Program-made: the position numbers and the translations under genes | Assembly (NCBI GenBank): GCA_041739465.1 | Contig: JBGSNX010000009.1 | Span: forward strand, 3,364-67,363 | Length of the DNA stretch: 64,000 nt | Direction: 5' to 3' | Source of the DNA: BOKV01 sp041739465 | Lineage (GTDB): Bacteria > Pseudomonadota > Alphaproteobacteria > Rhizobiales > Rhizobiaceae | Shown: in pieces, positions 60,208 to 64,000 of the stretch | How the letters are laid out: each line of letters opens with the position of its first letter | How positions within the stretch are numbered: the stretch's first letter is position 1 | The notes under the pieces: generated by a model | Told to the model about the DNA's origin: nothing | Databases searched by the model: none | Seen by the model: only the letters and a program-made list of their open reading frames with translations

Positions 60208-60459
60208 AATATTATATCTGTCATTGGGCGATGTAAATGGCTTGTTTTTGGGTTTTCTTTTCTTAAAGACAGATTTTTTTATGTTATAAATCTTTTGATA
60301 TTAGTAGGTTTTCTTCATATAAATCACTTTTGTTAAGGGCTTGCGCGATTGTGATTTCTGATTTTATGTGGAAGGATGGTCACTCCCAATCTCTGTTCGT
60401 TCCATTTTTTCAACGTTGGAATAGTCGGCGATCTTGATCAAGCACAAAAGGTTATTGTT
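60208..60459. other. A+T-rich region upstream of the GHKL operon
   Basis: About 250 bases between divergent genes. It is very A+T-rich next to the operon (runs such as TTTTTTTATG and TATAAATC near 60270-60300), which likely holds that operon's promoter, and returns to the genome's composition near 60440. Reading frame of the ATPase extends into it as noted for that gene. Confidence 0.5.
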
Positions 60460-60957
60460 ATGAAAAACGATCTGCCGACCGCTGTCGATATCGCCTGCAT
60501 CCTGGCCCAGGAGCAGGCATTGTTGTTCGAAGGCTTTACCGAAGCCGATGCCTTTGCCATTGGCGCGGGGATTCGCCAGTTGGCGGCTTCACGCGGGCAG
60601 GGAGTTCTTGCCGATGTGCGGCTTTGGGACCGGGTGCTGTTTACCCACGCCATGGCCGGGACCAATGCCGACAATGAGGACTGGGTCCGCCGCAAGATCA
60701 ATGTGGTGAGACGGTTCCACGTTTCGTCGTATCGCAAGAAACTTGAGCTCGACCGCGACGGCAAGGTCTTTGAAATTTCGCGCGGCGTCAGTCCGGCAGA
60801 TTATGCGGCTGCCGGTGGCGGCTTTCCCATCCGTCTCAAGGGCGGGCCGGTGATCGGCTGTGTGACGGTTTCGAACCTGCCGCAGCGCCAGGACCACAAT
60901 CTGGCGGTGGAAGCAATTGCAATGCATCTAGGCGTCAAGCCGCCTATGCTGACCTGA
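60460..60957 (+). CDS. UPF0303 / HbpS-GlcG-like heme-binding family protein, 165 aa
   Basis: The DUF336-like fold is suggested by LFEGFTEADAFAIGAGIRQLA, ADVRLWDRVLFTHAMAGT, NEDWVRRKINVVRRFHVSSY and GGFPIRLKGGPVIGCVTVSNLPQRQDHNLAVEAI, the pattern of UPF0303 proteins. The related HbpS protein binds heme; function here is unknown. AAAAGG lies before the ATG at 60460; the longer frame enters the A+T-rich stretch and is not used. Followed by a strong hairpin. Confidence 0.86.
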   Translation: MKNDLPTAVDIACILAQEQALLFEGFTEADAFAIGAGIRQLAASRGQGVLADVRLWDRVLFTHAMAGTNADNEDWVRRKINVVRRFHVSSYRKKLELDRDGKVFEISRGVSPADYAAAGGGFPIRLKGGPVIGCVTVSNLPQRQDHNLAVEAIAMHLGVKPPMLT

Positions 60958-60984
60958 GTACAGGCATTCCTTGCCGGGATTGAA

Positions 60985-61010
60985 ACGCCGCAGCCTTGTC
61001 GCTGCGGCGT
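60985..61010. terminator. terminator between convergent genes
   Basis: ACGCCGCAGC, loop CTTGTC, GCTGCGGCGT form a perfect ten-base stem followed by CTGTTTTC on the plus strand. Confidence 0.75.
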
Positions 61011-61030
61011 CTGTTTTCAGGCAGCGTTTT

Positions 61031-61903
61031 TCAGGCCGTAAATGCCGATGCGTTGCTGGCCAGCCAGGCCGAGAACTTGCCAGGCTCAACGCCGGTCAGC
61101 TTCTTGAAATCGCCGGTGACGCCGGACAAGCCGCCCTGCGCGGTGTTGACGTCAAACGAAGCGAACATCTGCGCCATGGGTTCGGGCAGTCCTGCGCCAA
61201 CCATGCCTTGCACCAGGCCTTGTGCAGGCACATGCACAACGTCGAGCTTTCGCGATGTAGCCTTCGCGACCATGGCGGCGAGTTCGTCGGTGGTGAATTC
61301 CTCGGCGCCAGTCAGGGTCATGATGGTCTTGCCGTCGGCATCGGAGGCAAGTGCTGCGGCGTCGGCCAGCGCGAGATCGTCGCGGGCAATGTGGGCGATC
61401 TTGCCCGTTCCGGCTGCGGTGTAAAGTGCTCCGGCCTTCAACGCCTGAGGCCAGGACATCAGGAGGTTCTCGAAATACCAGTTGTGGCGCAGCACGGTCC
61501 AGCCGGGAATGCCGCTTTCAGCAATCGCCATTTCGGTGCCGGCGTGGTCCGGGGCGAACAACACGGCAGATGTGGCTGGATTGGGCATCGAAGTGTAGAC
61601 GAGATGGGCAATGCCGGCCTTGGTGGCGGCTGCGACGGCGTTGGCATGCTGGTGTGCGCGCACACCGGGCGCAAAGGAATCGGTGCTGATGATCAGCGCG
61701 CGCTTTGCTCCGGCAAAAGACTTCACGAGGCCGTCTGAATCTTCAAAATCCGCCTTGCGGATTTCCACGCCCTTGAGATCGCGGAGCTTTTCCGGATCGC
61801 GGCTGGCGGCAATGATGCTGCCTGCGGGGACTTTCAATGTCTCGACGAGATGGCTGATGACGGCGCGGCCGAGTTTGCCTGAAGCTCCGGTGACCAGATA
61901 CAT
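61031..61903 (-). CDS. NmrA/QorB-like NAD(P)-binding oxidoreductase, 290 aa
   Basis: Atypical SDR protein beginning MYLVTGASGKLGRAVISHLV with the GxxGxxG dinucleotide motif, then IIAASRDPEKL, RKADFEDSDGL and RHNWYFENLLMSWPQAL. It resembles QorB-type quinone reductases and NmrA-like proteins, which act on quinones or sense redox state. AAGGAAA precedes the ATG at 61903. Divergent from an HxlR-type regulator, a common pairing for thiol- or quinone-responsive control. Confidence 0.88.
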   Translation of the reverse strand: MYLVTGASGKLGRAVISHLVETLKVPAGSIIAASRDPEKLRDLKGVEIRKADFEDSDGLVKSFAGAKRALIISTDSFAPGVRAHQHANAVAAATKAGIAHLVYTSMPNPATSAVLFAPDHAGTEMAIAESGIPGWTVLRHNWYFENLLMSWPQALKAGALYTAAGTGKIAHIARDDLALADAAALASDADGKTIMTLTGAEEFTTDELAAMVAKATSRKLDVVHVPAQGLVQGMVGAGLPEPMAQMFASFDVNTAQGGLSGVTGDFKKLTGVEPGKFSAWLASNASAFTA

Positions 61904-62017
61904 GCAATTTCCTTTCCATTGAAATGGTCTCAAAATGAGAGTAAGCGTTATCTATAGACTAAATTGCAAAGTACAAGCAGGCATGAATTTCGTACCTGGT
62001 TACCTTGGAGGAACCAT

Positions 62018-62404
62018 ATGGACAGCGTGGTGAAAAGTGGTGGTCGCCGGCAGAGCGCAAACCTCAATGCTGCCTGCCCGATCCGCGATGTGCTCGACCG
62101 TGTTGGCGACAAATGGAGCGTTCTCATTGTGAAATCGCTTGAACCGGGACCGCTGCGCTTTGGCATGCTGCGGCGTGTTGTCGGTGACATTTCCCAGCGC
62201 ATGCTGACGGAAACGCTGCGCAATCTGCAGCGCGACGGCATGGTAACGCGCACAGTTTATCCGACCACTCCGCCATCGGTTGAATATGCGCTCACGCCGC
62301 TTGGAAACTCGCTGCGCCAGGCGCTCGATGTTCTGGCCGACTGGTCACAGCGCCATCACGACGATGTCCGCGCTGCTCGCCGGGTGTTTGATTCAGCGGC
62401 GTAA
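62018..62404 (+). CDS. HxlR-family winged-helix regulator, 128 aa
   Basis: The HxlR domain is clear: ACPIRDVLDRVGDKWSVLIVKSL, GPLRFGMLRRVVGDISQRMLTETLR and YPTTPPSVEYALTPLGNSL. A single Cys (in NAACPIRD) sits at the position used for redox or electrophile sensing in YodB/QorR relatives. It probably controls the divergent oxidoreductase gene. Start at 62018 follows GGAGG by seven bases. The 114-base spacer contains AGTAC...GTAC motifs near 61970-62000 that could be the operator. Confidence 0.9.
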   Translation: MDSVVKSGGRRQSANLNAACPIRDVLDRVGDKWSVLIVKSLEPGPLRFGMLRRVVGDISQRMLTETLRNLQRDGMVTRTVYPTTPPSVEYALTPLGNSLRQALDVLADWSQRHHDDVRAARRVFDSAA

Positions 62405-62417
62405 TCGCTAACTGGCG

Positions 62418-62705
62418 CTATTGCCTCTGGGCGTAAGGCAGCTGCCAGGGCGGGGTATAAAACGGCGATGCGCAATAACGCATGATGCCATCCTTGTCGT
62501 TGTAGTTGTTCCATTGGGCGCGGTAGCCCTTGTGTTTTTGCGCGCACCAGTCGGCATGCCCCGGCGTTGCCGCAGCAACCTTGTTTTCCTTCTTGGCCCA
62601 GGCGTCCATCAGCATGATCGGCGCCAATTGGGCGTTTGCAAATGAAGCTGGGAGCAGCAGGGCGGCGCAAAGTGGCAGGAAGGCGAAACGCGGGAGACGA
62701 TGCAT
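62418..62705 (-). CDS. BA14K-like exported small protein, 95 aa
   Basis: A signal peptide (MHRLPRFAFLPLCAALLLPA) cleaved about after FANA is followed by a C-terminal segment HADWCAQKHKGYRAQWNNYN and MRYCASPFY that parallels the BA14K motif H-x-x-WC ... Y-x-x-YR ... C-x-SP-Y. BA14K family proteins are small immunoreactive, lectin-like proteins of rhizobia and Brucella. AAGGAAC lies before the ATG at 62705. It converges with the HxlR gene. Confidence 0.8.
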   Translation of the reverse strand: MHRLPRFAFLPLCAALLLPASFANAQLAPIMLMDAWAKKENKVAAATPGHADWCAQKHKGYRAQWNNYNDKDGIMRYCASPFYTPPWQLPYAQRQ

Positions 62706-62868
62706 GCCGGTTGTTCCTTGTTGGATCTCGGCCTCATATTTGCGCATGTGCGCTTGTGGCGCAACCGTCTGGCATGCCCCTTGCGAAGTCCTGTTTCACC
62801 AGAGGCAAACCGGGCAAAAGGCGGCTCGCCAATCGGATGGCCAGCCGCCGGGTATTTTCGCGCAAGCT

Positions 62869-63675
62869 TTAGTCTGCCGATTCGGTTGGCAGCGTTGCGG
62901 CATAGGCGATCACATCAACCGCATCCGAAACCGGAAATGCGCGCAGTTTGATCATCTGCACACCCGGATGGGCGTTGTAGATCTTGTTGAACACTTCATC
63001 GGGAAGGGTGGAAGCTTCCGAGCCAACATAATTGTGCTCGCCTTTTTCACCCCAGTCCAGAAGCCTTCCGTCGAACCCGTGGCAGGCCGCGCACACCGTC
63101 TGGAAGACCTCGCGGCCACGCACCGGATTTCCTGCTATCAGCTTGCGCGTTGCCGGATCCATGAAGGTGCGCATGTCTACCTGACCACGACTGACAAAAG
63201 CGGCCAGGCGCAGCATTTCTTCGTCGTTGATCATTTCCTTTGTGTAGGGATGGTTTTTGTCCCGCAACACTCCGATCAGAAGTTCTTCCGGCTTGCCTAC
63301 GGCACCATCAATGCCCTTGATCCCCGAAAAATGTCCGCCCTGGCTGTAGACGCCATTGACACCGCGATAGTCCCAACCGTGACATTCCTTGCAACGCCAG
63401 GTGTCGGCGCCGGTAATCTTCGGGTTCGTCGATGCCGGGTAAGCTGGATTGGTGGTTTCGGGTTCGGGGCGATCAAGTGCAACCCACCAATTGTCATAGA
63501 TGCGCCCGCCTGCCGCAAGCGTCCAAGGCACTGAAGCCACTGTCGGTGCGCCATGCACAAAATCCTGTGCTTCCGTCTTGTGCTCATAGTCGTGCTTGTC
63601 TTCAGCAGCCATTGCTGACGGACTTGCTGCAAAGGCTACTGCCAGCAAAATTGCCAGCCCCCCATTGTTGCGCAT
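62869..63675 (-). CDS. exported diheme c-type cytochrome, 268 aa
   Basis: Signal peptide (MRNNGGLAILLAVAFAASPSA) followed by two heme-attachment motifs, CKECHG (about 95-100) and CAACHG (about 195-200), and late methionines that could be axial ligands. GAGGGAGG precedes the ATG at 63675; the frame is open upstream but has no similarity. Likely a periplasmic electron carrier or oxidoreductase subunit; partner unknown. Separate from the BA14K-like gene by 160 bases. Confidence 0.88.
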   Translation of the reverse strand: MRNNGGLAILLAVAFAASPSAMAAEDKHDYEHKTEAQDFVHGAPTVASVPWTLAAGGRIYDNWWVALDRPEPETTNPAYPASTNPKITGADTWRCKECHGWDYRGVNGVYSQGGHFSGIKGIDGAVGKPEELLIGVLRDKNHPYTKEMINDEEMLRLAAFVSRGQVDMRTFMDPATRKLIAGNPVRGREVFQTVCAACHGFDGRLLDWGEKGEHNYVGSEASTLPDEVFNKIYNAHPGVQMIKLRAFPVSDAVDVIAYAATLPTESAD

Positions 63676-63907
63676 GAAATCCTCCCTCGTTCTGTGGACA
63701 CCCCAATCAGGTTTTGCGGAAAACCGGGATTCCAGATGTGCGATGGGAGCGGCGCACCCCTTCGTCGTCAATGGACCAAATCGAAACGCACCCCATGCTT
63801 TGGGCAAAATCACACTTTGGATTGTTGCTTTCACACTGAGGGGATATGATGTTTTCGTCATCGGCGGGGCTGGAGGAGCCCTTCCGGTTTTGGCTGGGAG
63901 GATGGCC

Positions 63908-64000
63908 ATGGCACTGGGTGCAAAGCAGGCCAATTCGCAAACCTTGATCGCGCTTGCGGCAATTCAGGGTTTTTGCGGAACCGTGTTCGGCATCGACATC
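63908..64000 (+). CDS. start of a gene cut by the right edge
   Basis: An ATG at 63908 (or 63902) follows GGGAGG by six bases and opens a frame to the end of the window: MALGAKQANSQTLIALAAIQ then GFCGTVFGIDI. The hydrophobic run suggests an N-terminal membrane segment, but 31 residues are too few to name a family. Its divergent promoter region with the cytochrome gene is the 232 bases before it, in which no other gene was seen. Confidence 0.5.
   Translation, partial: MALGAKQANSQTLIALAAIQGFCGTVFGIDI

Noticed and set aside
62530..63534. 334-codon plus-strand frame opposite the cytochrome gene
   Set aside because: The opposite frame has two heme motifs and a signal peptide; this one has no domain.

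Overview
The window looks like a chromosomal segment of an alphaproteobacterium of the order Hyphomicrobiales (Rhizobiales), near the Rhizobiaceae/Phyllobacteriaceae/Brucellaceae. Support comes from moderately high G+C, a permuted two-piece tmRNA with the alphaproteobacterial-type tag ANDNYAEVRLAA, a SspB adaptor of the alpha type, BA14K-like and DUF1127-like small proteins, and the gene order thyA - (GT39) - folA - hflK - hflC - DUF2065 - Do protease - serB - miaA - ilvI - ilvH. No genus is claimed.

Layout. 1-9.8 kb: an X-Pro aminopeptidase cut by the window edge, a small DUF1127-like protein, a Do/HtrA protease, a eukaryotic-type phosphomannomutase, a two-gene operon of a di-iron fatty acid hydroxylase and a cNMP-domain/FeeM-like acyltransferase, a beta-lactamase-like hydrolase with prmA, and a methyltransferase/hexapeptide acyltransferase pair beside a PhnA-domain protein. 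9.9-14.3 kb: an AAC(3)-I-like acetyltransferase, then a foreign-looking A+T-rich gene bracketed by a partial duplication of the uvrD 3' end, then uvrD itself with a palindromic repeat inserted in frame. 14.4-22.4 kb: a surface-glycan module made of a large membrane protein, methyltransferase, ArnC/GtrB-like glycosyltransferase, NeuD-like acyltransferase and small ArnE-like membrane protein, facing wecE-rfbA-rfbB; together these fit dTDP-4-amino-4,6-dideoxygalactose synthesis and lipid-linked export.

22.5-33.5 kb: Tas-like aldo/keto reductase, TadG-like protein, D-lactate/glycolate dehydrogenase, a very large AsmA protein (probable CTG start), then RHH, DUF4169 and sspB genes next to ssrA, followed by DUF2853 and YHS proteins. 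33.5-47.6 kb: cfa, then the conserved housekeeping run from thyA to ilvH. A 17-residue leader peptide rich in Ile/Leu/Val and a terminator precede ilvI, so attenuation is likely. 47.6-58.4 kb: an AruI-like ThDP decarboxylase with a duplicated 3' end flanking a small exported-protein gene, glycerate kinase, LysE exporter, lipoprotein, RecD-like helicase, pdxJ, kup, DUF805 and ilvC.

58.5-60.4 kb: a visibly A+T-rich three-gene operon (GHKL ATPase with STAS-like N-terminus, DUF4325 STAS-like protein, single-pass membrane protein) sits directly behind the ilvC terminator. It is the strongest candidate for an undescribed, horizontally acquired signalling or defence-like system. 60.4-64 kb: UPF0303/HbpS-like protein, a divergent HxlR regulator and NAD(P)-binding oxidoreductase, BA14K-like protein, diheme cytochrome c, and the beginning of one more gene cut by the right edge. 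I saw no CRISPR array, tRNA, rRNA or recognisable transposase or integrase gene.
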